Assembly (NCBI GenBank): GCA_035295845.1
Contig: DATGIF010000016.1
Location: 1 to 62,168 of the forward strand
Direction: 5' to 3'
Origin: Palsa-892 sp035295845
Lineage (GTDB): Bacteria > Pseudomonadota > Alphaproteobacteria > Rhizobiales > Xanthobacteraceae
Length of the DNA: 62,168 bases
How positions within the stretch are numbered: the first letter of the stretch is position 1; every line of letters begins with the position of its first letter. Below, piece after piece: positions 1 through 8,759 of the stretch. The notes below the pieces were generated by a model that ran no database searches, was not told where the DNA came from, and saw nothing but the letters and a program-made list of their open reading frames with translations. The position numbers and the translations under genes were made by a program.

Positions 1-347
1 TAGGCGGTGTAATCGGACGAGGTGAACGCGTTCTCCTGCCCGCCGAGGGAGGCAAGCGTGCGCGAGAAATTACCGGCCGGATTTTTAGCCGTGCCCTTGA
101 ACATCAAATGTTCGAGGAAATGCGCGAGCCCCGATTTTCCCAGCTCTTCGTCGGCCGAGCCCACGCGATACCAGATCATGTGGGTGACGACCGGCGAGCG
201 GTTGTCGGGGATCACCACGACATCGAGACCGTTCGCGAGCGTGAAGTGGCTGACGGCGGGACCCGCCGGCTCGGCACTGGCCAGGCGCGGACTCGCCAAG
301 GTCGCAGTTCCGGCAACGGCGAGTGCGGTCAGTATTCGCATCAACAT
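1..347 (-). CDS. M16 family zinc peptidase, N-terminal part (cut by window edge)
   Basis: The visible 115 codons begin with a hydrophobic signal peptide (about residues 4-25, cleavage near ASA-EP) and run into the M16 (pitrilysin/insulinase-like) N-terminal domain. The inverted zinc motif HFLEH lies at residues 76-80, giving His76, Glu79 and His80. The sequence after it, LMFKGT followed by NAFTSSDYTA, is typical of the family. The protein should be an exported, periplasmic zinc protease. The ATG at 347 is used; an in-frame ATG two codons in is also possible. It lies downstream of lspA and the secreted protein on the same strand, an order I recall from Hyphomicrobiales, where two M16 genes often follow. 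The rest of the gene lies left of base 1. Confidence 0.88.
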   Translation of the reverse strand, partial: MLMRILTALAVAGTATLASPRLASAEPAGPAVSHFTLANGLDVVVIPDNRSPVVTHMIWYRVGSADEELGKSGLAHFLEHLMFKGTAKNPAGNFSRTLASLGGQENAFTSSDYTA

Positions 348-454
348 CCTGAACCTGAAGCGGCGCCTTGCCGCGATGGCCATCCCATCGAGCTAACGCG
401 CGAACCCGGTTCCGTCAAAGGGGAATATGCGGCGTTACGAGCGTAAGGTTAGTT

Positions 455-1138
455 TCAGTGCTTCGAGTTCGGGTCGTCGAGACGATCGAAGATGCTGGTC
501 TTATTGTATTTCGACTTTTCCTCAACCACGCCATAAGGGGCGTTCGGCGAAGGCGTGCGATATCCGACAGGCGGCTCGGTCAGGACCTGACGGTCAGGCT
601 CGCCGGTGAAGGAGATTGACTGTTTTTTGTTCCAGCCCATAAAGCCGAGCTGCGAGGGCGAATAGCGTTCGGCGCCCTCCTTTGCTTCCTCGCCCGCCGT
701 CCCATAGCCGCTGCCGGTCTTTGTCTTGTCGGGCTTGGCCGGATTGACGCGGCTCATATCCTCGACTTTGACGGTGCTACCCCAGGGATAAAAATTTCCC
801 CGCCGTTCCTCCGGCACGATTTTCGACTGCGGCGATCCCTTATCGCGCATGCGCTTCCAGTCCTGATCGACCGGCCATTCGGGGTTGATCTTGCTGATAT
901 CGCCGACGCTGCCCGGAGGCGGCAGCACGGATGTGGGTGGCACGACGAGCGGCGAGCGCTCCTGATACTCGATCGGATCCTTGGGAAGCTCGAGAATACC
1001 CATGACGCCGAAAAGCTTTTGCAGTTCGGTCGGGCCTTCATCGTCCTGCTGCGCGGCCTGCGCCCAGACCTGCGAGGTCAGGGCGACCGCGCAGAGCGCG
1101 GCCAGCGGCAGCAATCTCGAAGCGATACGGGTCGACAT
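455..1138 (-). CDS. secreted proline-rich protein of unknown function
   Basis: A 227-residue protein with an N-terminal signal peptide (positive start MSTR, hydrophobic core about 9-24, likely cleavage after VWAQA). The mature part is hydrophilic with no further membrane segment. It has a proline-rich stretch near RSPLVVPPTSVLPPPG that is loosely reminiscent of DUF3035 proteins, which occupy the same place after lspA in other alphaproteobacteria; I cannot confirm membership. The start at 1138 is chosen because GTGGAG precedes it and the signal peptide begins there; the longer open frame to 1288 runs into lspA and reads like a shadow. It sits 59 bp downstream of lspA and 107 bp upstream of the M16 gene, so co-transcription is likely. 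Confidence 0.75.
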   Translation of the reverse strand: MSTRIASRLLPLAALCAVALTSQVWAQAAQQDDEGPTELQKLFGVMGILELPKDPIEYQERSPLVVPPTSVLPPPGSVGDISKINPEWPVDQDWKRMRDKGSPQSKIVPEERRGNFYPWGSTVKVEDMSRVNPAKPDKTKTGSGYGTAGEEAKEGAERYSPSQLGFMGWNKKQSISFTGEPDRQVLTEPPVGYRTPSPNAPYGVVEEKSKYNKTSIFDRLDDPNSKH

Positions 1139-1197
1139 ACGCTCCACACCCCTCACTACCCGATGCCTGAGCGCATACAGGTCCCGCCCGATGGCGG

Positions 1198-1689
1198 CTA
1201 TTTCGTGGCACGGCCGTAAACCGCATCGTACAGAAGGCCGATGACCCCGGCAACGATGGCGGCATCGGCGATGTTGAAGATGTACCAACGATATCCCAGC
1301 GCGTGCAGGGAAACAAAGTCGACCACGGCACCATAGGCCGCCCGGTCGATGGCGTTTCCCAGCGCTCCGCCAATCAGAAGGCCAATCGCGGCCGCCAGGA
1401 GGCTAGAGCGGGCCCGGCCAAGCCAGATCACAAACAGGCCCGCCGCCACCAGATTCACCATAACGAGAATCCAGCGGCCAAGATCGCTGTTCTGGGGAAG
1501 GAGGCCGTAGCTGATGCCCGGGTTCATGGCGAGCACGAGGTCCATAAACGGGGTGATTGCCAGCCCATCGCCGGCGCCGAGGCGGAGGCCGTACAGAACG
1601 AAGAGCTTCGAGGCCTGATCGGCAACAAGGGTTACCGCCGCCGTCAGGAAGCCCACTCGCGAAAACGCGCCGATTGCTGGATTGGTCAT
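1198..1689 (-). CDS. lspA: signal peptidase II (prolipoprotein signal peptidase)
   Basis: LspA cuts the signal peptide of diacylglyceryl-modified prolipoproteins in the inner membrane. The 163-residue product has the usual size and four hydrophobic segments. The family motifs GNAIDR (Asp115), VVDF (Asp124) and FNIADAAI (Asp142) are present; Asp124 and Asp142 correspond to the known aspartyl catalytic pair. The start at 1689 gives MTNPAIG and fits the family length; the open frame extends further upstream to 1872 but there it only shadows ileS. It lies 16 bp after ileS on the same strand, the classic ileS-lspA arrangement. Confidence 0.96.
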   Translation of the reverse strand: MTNPAIGAFSRVGFLTAAVTLVADQASKLFVLYGLRLGAGDGLAITPFMDLVLAMNPGISYGLLPQNSDLGRWILVMVNLVAAGLFVIWLGRARSSLLAAAIGLLIGGALGNAIDRAAYGAVVDFVSLHALGYRWYIFNIADAAIVAGVIGLLYDAVYGRATK

Positions 1690-1705
1690 GCGCGATCTCG
1701 CCGTC

Positions 1706-4700
1706 CTATTCCGCGGCGCGGCGGGCAGCGTAAAATTCGCGCAGCGCCTGGGCGTCGCGCGGGGTGACATCGGGAAATTCACGGTCGGAGCCGACGAGCG
1801 GCGAGATTTTCCACGAGCGCGCGCATTTCCTGCCTTCGGCCGCTTTCGGTTCGACCGCGACGCCCGCAACATCGTCGAGACGGAAGGCGGCTTGCGGCCC
1901 CTCGCCCGCCGTCACCGTCGCGGCCGAGGTGATGCAAACCTCGGCCATGTCGACGCCGGAGAGTGCGGCGCTGAGCTTGTTGTCGGCAATATGGATGATC
2001 GGCGCGGCTTCCAGCGAAGAGCCGATCCGCTTCTGCACGCGCTCGATTTCAAGCGCGCCGGTGACGACGCGGCGGACGAGTCGGACCTTCCGCCATTTTT
2101 CGGCGAGCGCGTCATCGCGCCAGGTGTCTGGAATTTCCGGAAAGACCTGCAAGTGAACAGAAGCGGCATTGTCGCCGAAACGGGCGAGCCAGACTTCTTC
2201 CGCCGTGAAACAGAGAATCGGCGCGAGCCATGTGGTGAGGCAGCGGAACAAATGGTCGAGCGCCGTAAGGCAGGCCTTGCGCGTCACCGACGAGAGCGGA
2301 TCGCAATAGAGCGCATCCTTGCGGATGTCGAAGTAGAAGGCGGAAAGATCGGAAGTCATGAAGGCGTTCAACGCCGCGAAGATGCGCTTGTAGTCGAAAT
2401 CGCGGTAATTCTGCTTCACCAGCTCGTCGAGCTCCGAAAGCCGGTGCAGCATGAGGCGTTCAAGCTCGGGCATTTTGGAAAACTCGACGCGCTCCTTCTC
2501 CTGGAAATGGGCGAGATTGCCGAGAATCCAGCGCAGCGTGTTGCGCAGCTTGCGGTAGGTGTCGACCGTGGTCTTGAGGATTTCGGGGCCGATGCGGAGA
2601 TCATCGGCGTAATCAGAGGCCGCGACCCACATGCGCAAAATGTCGGCGCCCGACTGTTTCATGACATCTTGCGGCGCCACCACATTGCCGAGCGACTTCG
2701 ACATTTTGCGGCCTTCCTCGTCGAGCACGAAGCCGTGGGTGAGCACCGCATCGTAAGGCGCCACCCCGCGCGTGCCGCAGGATTCCAGGAGCGAGGAGTG
2801 AAACCAGCCGCGATGCTGGTCGGAGCCTTCGAGGTACATCACCGTATCGGCGCCGCCGTTGATCTTGCGGCGGATGCCGGCCAGCCCCGGAAAGTGCATG
2901 GGGTCTTCGAGCACGAAGGCATGGGTCGAGCCGGAATCGAACCAGACGTCGAGAATGTCGTCGACCTTTTTCCAGTCTTCGTTCGCCTTCGGACCGAGAA
3001 AGCGTTCGCGCGCGCCGTCCTTGTACCAGGCATCGGCGCCTTCTTTTTCGAAGGCATCGGCGATCCGCTTGTTGACGGCTTCGTCCTGCAAAATTTCCAC
3101 CGAGCCGTCGCCCTTTTCGCGCACGAAGACAGCGATCGGCACGCCCCAGGCGCGCTGGCGCGAGATCACCCAATCGGGCCGCGCCTCGATCATGCCGTTG
3201 ATGCGATTCTCGCCTGCGGGCGGCACCCAGCGCGTGACCTTGATTGCCGCGAGCGCCCGATGGCGGAGGGTGTCACCGGCTTTTGATTTTCCCTTGGCAT
3301 CGGCGATGTCTTTATCCATCGCGATGAACCATTGCGGCGTGTTGCGGAAGATCACCGGCTTCTTCGAGCGCCACGAGTGCGGATATTGATGCTTCAAGCG
3401 CCCGCGCGCGACGAGCATGCCGGCGTCGATCAGGGCCTTGATCACCGCTTCGTTGGCGTCGCCCTTCTCGCCCTTGTCGTTGATGACGCGTTTTCCCGTG
3501 AAGCCCCGCGCCTGGTCGGTGAAGGCGCCGTTCTCGTCGACGGTGTAGGGAATCGTCGGGTTAATGCCGCGCGCTTCGAGCGCTGCTCTGTTCGCTGTCC
3601 ACACATCGAAGTCCTCGCGGCCGTGGCCGGGCGCGGTGTGGACGAAGCCCGTGCCCGTGTCGTCGGTAACATGGTCGCCGGCAAGCAGCGGCACATCGAA
3701 GTCATAGCCCTTGCTTCTAAGCGGATGCGCGCAGACAAGCGCGGCCAAAACGGAGGCCGCCACATCCCGCACTTTTTCATACCCCGTGACGCGCGCCTGC
3801 TTGAAAACTTCGGCCGCGAGCTTGTCGGAGAGCAGGAAGGTGTCGCCGGTCTTCGCCCAATTTTCGGCGGATGCATCGGTCACGCGATAAAGGCCGTAGG
3901 CGATCTTCGGTGAGAAGCTGATGGCGCGGTTGCCCGGGATGGTCCAGGGCGTGGTGGTCCAGATCAGGACCGACGCACCTGCCGCGACCAGATCATAAAC
4001 CGCGGCCGTAGCGCTCTGGTTCGCCGCCGACGCCAGTTCGGCGCGCACTGTGGGAAACTTCACCCACACCTGATCCGAGGTGTAGTCCTCGTATTCGACC
4101 TCGGCCTCGGCGAGCGCGGTCTTCTCCACCACCGACCACATCACGGGCTTCGAGCCGCGATAGAGCGTGCCGTTCGTCGCGAACTTCATCAGTTCGCGCG
4201 CGATCTGCGCTTCGGCGAAAAAATCCATCGTCGTGTAGGGATGCTGCCAATCGCCCTCGACACCGAGGCGCTTGAATTCCTCACGCTGCACGCCAAGCCA
4301 GTGCTCGGCATAGGCGCGGCACTCCTGCCGAAACGCGATCATGGCGGCGGAATTGGAAAGGTCCGGCTTCTGCTTGCCCTTCGCGCGGTAATTCTCCTCC
4401 TCGATCTTCCACTCGATCGGAAGCCCATGGCAGTCCCAGCCCGGCACATAGTTCGAATCGTAGCCGAGCATCTGCTGCGAGCGCGTGACGAGATCCTTCA
4501 GGATCTTGTTCAATGCGTGGCCGATGTGAATGTTGCCGTTGGCGTAGGGCGGCCCGTCGTGGAGGATGAATTTCACGCGGCCCTTGGCGGCGGCACGGAG
4601 CTTCTCGTAAAGGCCCTCGCGCTGCCAGCGCGCGAGAATTTCGGGCTCCTTCTGCGGAAGCCCCGCGCGCATCGGGAAGCTCGTCTCGGGCAGGAACAGC

Positions 4701-4747
4701 GTGGAGCTATAGTCCTTCGCGTCGCTCGGCTTCTTTTCGGCGGCCAT
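1706..4747 (-). CDS. ileS: isoleucyl-tRNA synthetase
   Basis: A class Ia aminoacyl-tRNA synthetase that charges tRNA-Ile. With the ATG at 4747 it has 1013 residues. The HIGH motif is at residues 74-77 and KMSKS at about 681-685. Between them lie the connective-peptide editing region (TTPWTIPGNRA, DTGTGFVHTAPGHG) and the substrate motif DVWFDSGSTHA. The C-terminal anticodon-binding region is shorter than in E. coli-type enzymes and no C-terminal zinc-finger cysteine cluster is apparent. A TTG seven codons upstream (4768) is an alternative start. It is the first gene of the ileS-lspA group; 79 bp separate it from the chemoreceptor gene, whose end lies just upstream in coordinate terms. Confidence 0.97.
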   Translation of the reverse strand: MAAEKKPSDAKDYSSTLFLPETSFPMRAGLPQKEPEILARWQREGLYEKLRAAAKGRVKFILHDGPPYANGNIHIGHALNKILKDLVTRSQQMLGYDSNYVPGWDCHGLPIEWKIEEENYRAKGKQKPDLSNSAAMIAFRQECRAYAEHWLGVQREEFKRLGVEGDWQHPYTTMDFFAEAQIARELMKFATNGTLYRGSKPVMWSVVEKTALAEAEVEYEDYTSDQVWVKFPTVRAELASAANQSATAAVYDLVAAGASVLIWTTTPWTIPGNRAISFSPKIAYGLYRVTDASAENWAKTGDTFLLSDKLAAEVFKQARVTGYEKVRDVAASVLAALVCAHPLRSKGYDFDVPLLAGDHVTDDTGTGFVHTAPGHGREDFDVWTANRAALEARGINPTIPYTVDENGAFTDQARGFTGKRVINDKGEKGDANEAVIKALIDAGMLVARGRLKHQYPHSWRSKKPVIFRNTPQWFIAMDKDIADAKGKSKAGDTLRHRALAAIKVTRWVPPAGENRINGMIEARPDWVISRQRAWGVPIAVFVREKGDGSVEILQDEAVNKRIADAFEKEGADAWYKDGARERFLGPKANEDWKKVDDILDVWFDSGSTHAFVLEDPMHFPGLAGIRRKINGGADTVMYLEGSDQHRGWFHSSLLESCGTRGVAPYDAVLTHGFVLDEEGRKMSKSLGNVVAPQDVMKQSGADILRMWVAASDYADDLRIGPEILKTTVDTYRKLRNTLRWILGNLAHFQEKERVEFSKMPELERLMLHRLSELDELVKQNYRDFDYKRIFAALNAFMTSDLSAFYFDIRKDALYCDPLSSVTRKACLTALDHLFRCLTTWLAPILCFTAEEVWLARFGDNAASVHLQVFPEIPDTWRDDALAEKWRKVRLVRRVVTGALEIERVQKRIGSSLEAAPIIHIADNKLSAALSGVDMAEVCITSAATVTAGEGPQAAFRLDDVAGVAVEPKAAEGRKCARSWKISPLVGSDREFPDVTPRDAQALREFYAARRAAE

Positions 4748-4826
4748 CGGCTCGGCGCTCGTTTGCAAACGTTCGCGCGCGTTCTAGCAGCCGTACGCGA
4801 CACTTGCCAGTGCAGGTGGTGCGGCG

Positions 4827-6539
4827 TCAGGCCGCCTGCATACGCGTGAGGAAGGCCTTCACCTCTTCGTCGAGCACGCGCAGCTCGAAAGCCATGGCGT
4901 CGGCCGCCATGGACACAGCCGCCGAAGCGCGGTTGGTTTCGCTCGCAACGCCTTCCACCTCGGTGATCGAAGCGCGCGCCGATTCCGCCTCGCTTTTCGC
5001 GCTGCCGACGCCGCGGGCGATTTCCATCGTCGCGGCGTTCTGCTCCTCGACCGCGGTCGCAATCGCGACCGCGATGCGGTCCATGGTGCCGATCGTGTCT
5101 GAAATGCCGCCAATGGCGGCGACCGCCGATTGCGTCGCCTTTTGCATGGCAGCGATTTGGTTTGCGATCTCCTCGGTCGCACGCGCAGTCTGGCCCGAAA
5201 GCGATTTCACTTCGGCCGCCACCACCGCAAAGCCGCGGCCGGCTTCGCCCGCGCGGGCGGATTCAATCGTGGCGTTGAGGGCGAGAAGGTTCGTCTGCTC
5301 GGCGATCGACTGGATGAGGTTGACCACCTCGCCGATCTTGACCGCCGCCGTCGACAGTTCCTGCACCAGCCGGTTGGTGCTTTCGGCCTCGCGCACGGCG
5401 CGCGAGGCGATGTCGGAAGAAGACGTCACCTGCCGCCCGATCTCGGCAACCGAGCCCGCGAGCTCCTCGGCGGCCGTCGCCACCGATTGCACGTTGCCGC
5501 TCGCCGAATCCGCCGAGCGCGCTGCGCTCGAGGCACGGTCCTTGGTGGTTTCGGCGGCCTTGCGCATGGTGGTGGCGTCGCCCGCCAGCGCGCTGATGGT
5601 CTTCAGAACCTCGCCGAGCGCCGCCGACACCTTGCGCTCGAATTCGCGCGTAAGCCCGGCGATCTCGACGGCGTGTTTGCGTTCCTTCTCCGCCTTGTCG
5701 CGCTCCTGCTCTTCCAGCGTGCGGTTCCTGGTCGTCGCGTCGTGAAACACGGAAAGTGCACGTGCAATGGCGCCGATCTCGTCGTCGCGCTGGGCGTGTT
5801 CGATTTTGGTATCGAGCTTTCCCTCCGCGAGATGCGTGATCGTGTTGGTAACGTCCGCGAGCGGCTCGAGCGTCTTGCGCACGAGGAACATGCTCAAGAG
5901 AAGCACGAAGAGAATTCCCACGGCGGCGACAAGCGCCATGCTCTCGATGCCGTGCCGGAGCATCTCGCCGTAAACCTCGATCGGCATGCCGACATAGAGA
6001 ATGCCGATGGTCTTGCCTTCGGGATTAAAGACCGGTTGGTAGGCCGTATAGAACTTGCGGCCGAACAGAACCGCCGGCCCCTTATAGGCTTCGCCGCGCC
6101 GGAGATACGGTTGTCCCGGGTGATCGGGTGCAAGCTCTGTTCCGACCGCGCGCTCGCCGTTCTCCTTCTTCACGTTGGTGGTGCGGCGGACGAAATTGTT
6201 GCGCGCGGGATCCCACTCAAAGATAGTGGCGTTGCCGCCGGCATATGACGCCGAAAGATCCACGATCTCGTGGCTCTGAAAAGTCGGGATGCCCAGCGCC
6301 TCGACACGAACGACCTTGTCGTCCACCATCTTGATCTTGGTATCGCCGTAGGTTTTGGCGAAGGCGAGCGTCAGTGTGCGCAAATTGACTTCGATGTCAT
6401 CGCGCGCCTTGACCGCAAACTCGTTCGACAGCGCCCAATAGGCCGCGGCCATGACGCAGGCCGTCGTCAGCGCGACCACGACCCCGATCAAGATCAGCGC
6501 CCGGCTGACGAGACTCAGCCTATTGAAAAGTCGTTGCAT
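4827..6539 (-). CDS. methyl-accepting chemotaxis protein with periplasmic Cache domain
   Basis: A 570-residue transmembrane chemoreceptor. A first membrane segment (about 14-35) is followed by a periplasmic region of about 160 residues. That region holds ATIFEWDPA, GPAVLFGRKFYTAYQPV and IGILYVGM, features of single Cache (Cache_3/Cache_2) sensors. A second membrane segment (about 202-221), a HAMP domain and a long signalling coiled coil follow. The hairpin tip EQTNLLALNATIESARAGE and following GRGFAVVAAEVKSL are intact, so it should couple to CheA/CheW. No CheR-tethering pentapeptide is seen at the C-terminus, which ends LTRMQAA. The ligand cannot be named; Cache_3/2 sensors often bind small organic acids. 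cheY and cheZ lie about 1.8 kb away on the other strand; no cheA is in the window. Confidence 0.93.
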   Translation of the reverse strand: MQRLFNRLSLVSRALILIGVVVALTTACVMAAAYWALSNEFAVKARDDIEVNLRTLTLAFAKTYGDTKIKMVDDKVVRVEALGIPTFQSHEIVDLSASYAGGNATIFEWDPARNNFVRRTTNVKKENGERAVGTELAPDHPGQPYLRRGEAYKGPAVLFGRKFYTAYQPVFNPEGKTIGILYVGMPIEVYGEMLRHGIESMALVAAVGILFVLLLSMFLVRKTLEPLADVTNTITHLAEGKLDTKIEHAQRDDEIGAIARALSVFHDATTRNRTLEEQERDKAEKERKHAVEIAGLTREFERKVSAALGEVLKTISALAGDATTMRKAAETTKDRASSAARSADSASGNVQSVATAAEELAGSVAEIGRQVTSSSDIASRAVREAESTNRLVQELSTAAVKIGEVVNLIQSIAEQTNLLALNATIESARAGEAGRGFAVVAAEVKSLSGQTARATEEIANQIAAMQKATQSAVAAIGGISDTIGTMDRIAVAIATAVEEQNAATMEIARGVGSAKSEAESARASITEVEGVASETNRASAAVSMAADAMAFELRVLDEEVKAFLTRMQAA

Positions 6540-6625
6540 GCCGCTGATTCACCAAAGGGAGCTTTCCGGCCCTCCTTTATTGGTTACTACGGCTTAAGAA
6601 ATCGGAAACGGGAACAGGCGGCGGG

Positions 6626-7609
6626 CTAGCCGCGGATGGGCGGAAAGGCGCCGGCCGCCCGAGCGAGTTTTTCGCGCGCGAGCCGGCTATCCTCGTTCAT
6701 TCTTTGCACGAGATCGTCGGCCGAATCGAATTTAAGCTCCGGCCTGATCCAGCCGATGAAGGCGGCCACGATCTCCTCGCCGTAAAGGTCGCCGGAAAAA
6801 TCGAAGAGATAAATCTCGAGAAGCGGCGCCCCCTCGCCGAAGGTCGGGCGCCGCCCGAAACTCGCAACACCGTCGTAAATCGCGCCCTTGGCGAGCACGC
6901 GCACGGCGTAAATGCCGTGGGCGAGCGCGCAGGCGGGATCAAGAACGATGTTCGCCGTGGGAAAGCCGAGGCTGCGCCCGCGCGCCTCACCATGGATGAC
7001 CTTGCCGCCCGCAAACCAGGGATAGCCCAGAAGCGTGTTCGCCCGCTCGACTTCGCCGTGGGACAGCGCCGCACGGATTTCGCTCGAGGAGACCGGCTTC
7101 CCATCGACGAGGAAAGGCGGAATGAGGTCGACGGCAAAGCCCCGTGCGTTCCCCTCTTCGCGCAGGAAAGCGGGCGTGCCCTGCCGGCCCTTGCCGAAAT
7201 GAAAATCCGCGCCCGCGACCGCGCCGGCAATTCCGAGGTGGCGGATCAGGATGTCGGCGACGAACGCATCGGCGGTGACCTTGGCGAGTTCAGCGCCAAA
7301 GGTCATCACCACCGCCCCGTCGAGGCCCGCCGCCGCGAGCAGCTTCAGCTTCGAAGCTTCGGGGGTGAGGCGAAAGAGCGGCCGGTCCGGCTGAAAGAAG
7401 GCGCGCGGATGCGGCTCGAAGGTGAGCGCGATCGCGGGTTTCGCTTCTCGCCGCGCGTGCACGATCGCCGCGTCGATCACGGCACGGTGGCCGCGATGCA
7501 CGCCGTCGAAATTGCCGATAGCGACGAAGGCGCCCGCGATCCGCTCCGGCACGGGATCACGATCGCGCACCACCGTGAAGGCGGACGGAGAAGACGGGCG
7601 AGTTGTCAT
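6626..7609 (-). CDS. ribF: bifunctional riboflavin kinase / FAD synthetase
   Basis: RibF phosphorylates riboflavin to FMN and adenylates FMN to FAD in the cytosol. The N-terminal nucleotidyltransferase domain shows GNFDGVHRGHR (HxGH-type motif) and, near residue 165, SSSEIR. The C-terminal flavokinase domain shows GEARGRSLGFPTANI (with PTAN) and later LEIYLFDFSGDLYGE. At 327 residues it has family-typical length. The ATG at 7609 is preferred over an upstream TTG at 7663 that would overlap the maoC-like gene. No strong Shine-Dalgarno sequence precedes 7609, so the exact start is uncertain. It lies 50 bp downstream of the MaoC-family gene on the same strand. Confidence 0.95.
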   Translation of the reverse strand: MTTRPSSPSAFTVVRDRDPVPERIAGAFVAIGNFDGVHRGHRAVIDAAIVHARREAKPAIALTFEPHPRAFFQPDRPLFRLTPEASKLKLLAAAGLDGAVVMTFGAELAKVTADAFVADILIRHLGIAGAVAGADFHFGKGRQGTPAFLREEGNARGFAVDLIPPFLVDGKPVSSSEIRAALSHGEVERANTLLGYPWFAGGKVIHGEARGRSLGFPTANIVLDPACALAHGIYAVRVLAKGAIYDGVASFGRRPTFGEGAPLLEIYLFDFSGDLYGEEIVAAFIGWIRPELKFDSADDLVQRMNEDSRLAREKLARAAGAFPPIRG

Positions 7610-7659
7610 GAAAGCCGGTTCGTTTTCCGCGGCGAAGGTGCCGCCCGTGGTCGCTATCG

Positions 7660-8103
7660 TCAAGCGGGAACGGGGCGGCCCGGCACCGAAACCGCCGCCT
7701 CGCCGTCGAGCACCACCTTGCCGTCGACCGACGCCTCGCAGTGGAGCCGTACCTTGTGGCCTTCGGGCACGAGCTCAACGACCTCGACGATCACCGTCAC
7801 CACGTCGCCGATCTTCACGGGGGCGTGGAAATTAAGGGTCTGCGAGCGATAGACCGCGCCGGGTCCGGGAAGCCGCGTGCCCAGCACCGCCGAGATCAGG
7901 CTCGCCGTGTAAAGGCCGTGGGCGATGCGCTGGCCGAAACGGGTCTTGGCGGCGTAGCGTTCGGAGAGGTGAATCGGATTTTCATCGCCGGAAATCCGCG
8001 CGAAATCGACGACGTCCTCGTCCATAACCGTGCGCATCAGGGTTTCGCGCATGCCGACGCGAAGATCCTCGAAATAAAGCGTGTGTAGAGGCGGCGCGCT
8101 CAT
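7660..8103 (-). CDS. MaoC-family hot-dog dehydratase
   Basis: A 147-residue single hot-dog-fold protein of the MaoC/R-specific enoyl-CoA hydratase family. The catalytic hydratase-2 motif is visible as FARISGDENPIHL followed by AAKTRFGQRIAHGL, with Asp and His in the usual spacing. Such proteins hydrate trans-2-enoyl-CoAs or beta-methylmalyl-type thioesters; here the substrate is not fixed by the sequence. A role in supplying R-3-hydroxyacyl-CoA for PHA is possible, since phasin genes occur elsewhere in the window, but this is inference. The start at 8103 (MSAPPLH) follows a GGGA; the longer open frame upstream has no homologous-looking sequence. It is transcribed divergently from cheY. Confidence 0.88.
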   Translation of the reverse strand: MSAPPLHTLYFEDLRVGMRETLMRTVMDEDVVDFARISGDENPIHLSERYAAKTRFGQRIAHGLYTASLISAVLGTRLPGPGAVYRSQTLNFHAPVKIGDVVTVIVEVVELVPEGHKVRLHCEASVDGKVVLDGEAAVSVPGRPVPA

Positions 8104-8191
8104 CGAATCCCGGTCCCCGCCGCAACCTGCGCAAGATTCAGCCGTGCAGCAAGCGTCCTCCGCGGCTCGCCCCAAGCCGAATCTGAACACG

Positions 8192-8228
8192 GGGTTAACT
8201 TTCCGGCGACCACAACCGGAATTAACCC
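8192..8228. promoter_or_regulatory. 13-bp imperfect dyad in the maoC/cheY divergent region
   Basis: GGGTTAA (8192-8198) and TTAACCC (8222-8228) form the outer arms; TTCCGG (8201-8206) and CCGGAA (8216-8221) the inner arms. A 2-base bulge and a 9-base loop complete the structure. It lies about 90 bp upstream of the MaoC-family start and 125 bp upstream of cheY, in the only shared intergenic region. No T-tract follows in either direction, so an operator is more likely than a terminator. The binding protein is unknown. Confidence 0.45.
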
Positions 8229-8352
8229 AATCTCAAACCTAGAACATTAGCGTGCATGGGCTTGAGGGCGGGGGCACCAGGACGGGTTCGCCGGCCTTCA
8301 GACGCCATCCCATGACGGATGCCGCAAACAGGACGTGAGCGGGGGAGATATG

Positions 8353-8736
8353 ATGAGTACCGATGCCTCGATGCCGATCCTTATCGTCGACGATTACAAG
8401 ACGATGATCCGCATCATCCGCAATCTCTTGAAGCAACTTGGCTTCGAGGACGTGGACGAAGCCGCCGACGGCACGGAGGCACTCGGCAAGATGCGCGGCC
8501 GGAAATACGGCCTTGTGATTTCCGACTGGAACATGGAGCCGATGACCGGCTACGAGCTTCTGAAAGAAGTGCGGGCCGATCCCGCGCTCGGCAAGACGCC
8601 CTTCATCATGGTGACCGCGGAATCGAAGACGGAAAACGTGATCGCCGCGAAGAAGGCCGGCGTCAACAACTATATCGTGAAGCCTTTCAACGCCCAGACG
8701 CTCAAGAGCAAAATCGACGCCGTGTTCGCCGACTAA
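8353..8736 (+). CDS. cheY: CheY-type single-domain response regulator
   Basis: A 127-residue receiver domain with no output domain. Acidic pocket residues are in ILIVDDYKTM, the phosphoacceptor Asp in LVISDWNMEPM, the switch Thr in IMVTAESK and the conserved Lys in YIVKPFN. It should carry the signal from CheA to the flagellar motor. GGGGGAG at 8341-8347 places the start at the second of two adjacent ATGs (8353); the ATG at 8350 is too close to the ribosome binding site. The cheZ homologue begins 23 bp downstream, so the two are almost certainly one transcript. WNMEPMTGYELL is characteristic of motor-type CheY rather than of a regulator fragment. Confidence 0.95.
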   Translation: MSTDASMPILIVDDYKTMIRIIRNLLKQLGFEDVDEAADGTEALGKMRGRKYGLVISDWNMEPMTGYELLKEVRADPALGKTPFIMVTAESKTENVIAAKKAGVNNYIVKPFNAQTLKSKIDAVFAD

Positions 8737-8759
8737 CAAATCGCGTTTGGAAGCCCGTA

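Noticed and set aside
1682..3286. A 534-codon plus-strand open frame opposite ileS
   Set aside because: The opposite strand encodes intact ileS with all motifs; the plus-strand translation has no recognisable domain.
4760..4771. Perfect 12-bp palindrome CGTTTGCAAACG just upstream of ileS, similar to LacI-family operators
   Set aside because: About fifteen perfect 12-bp palindromes are expected by chance in a window of this size, and no LacI-family gene is nearby.
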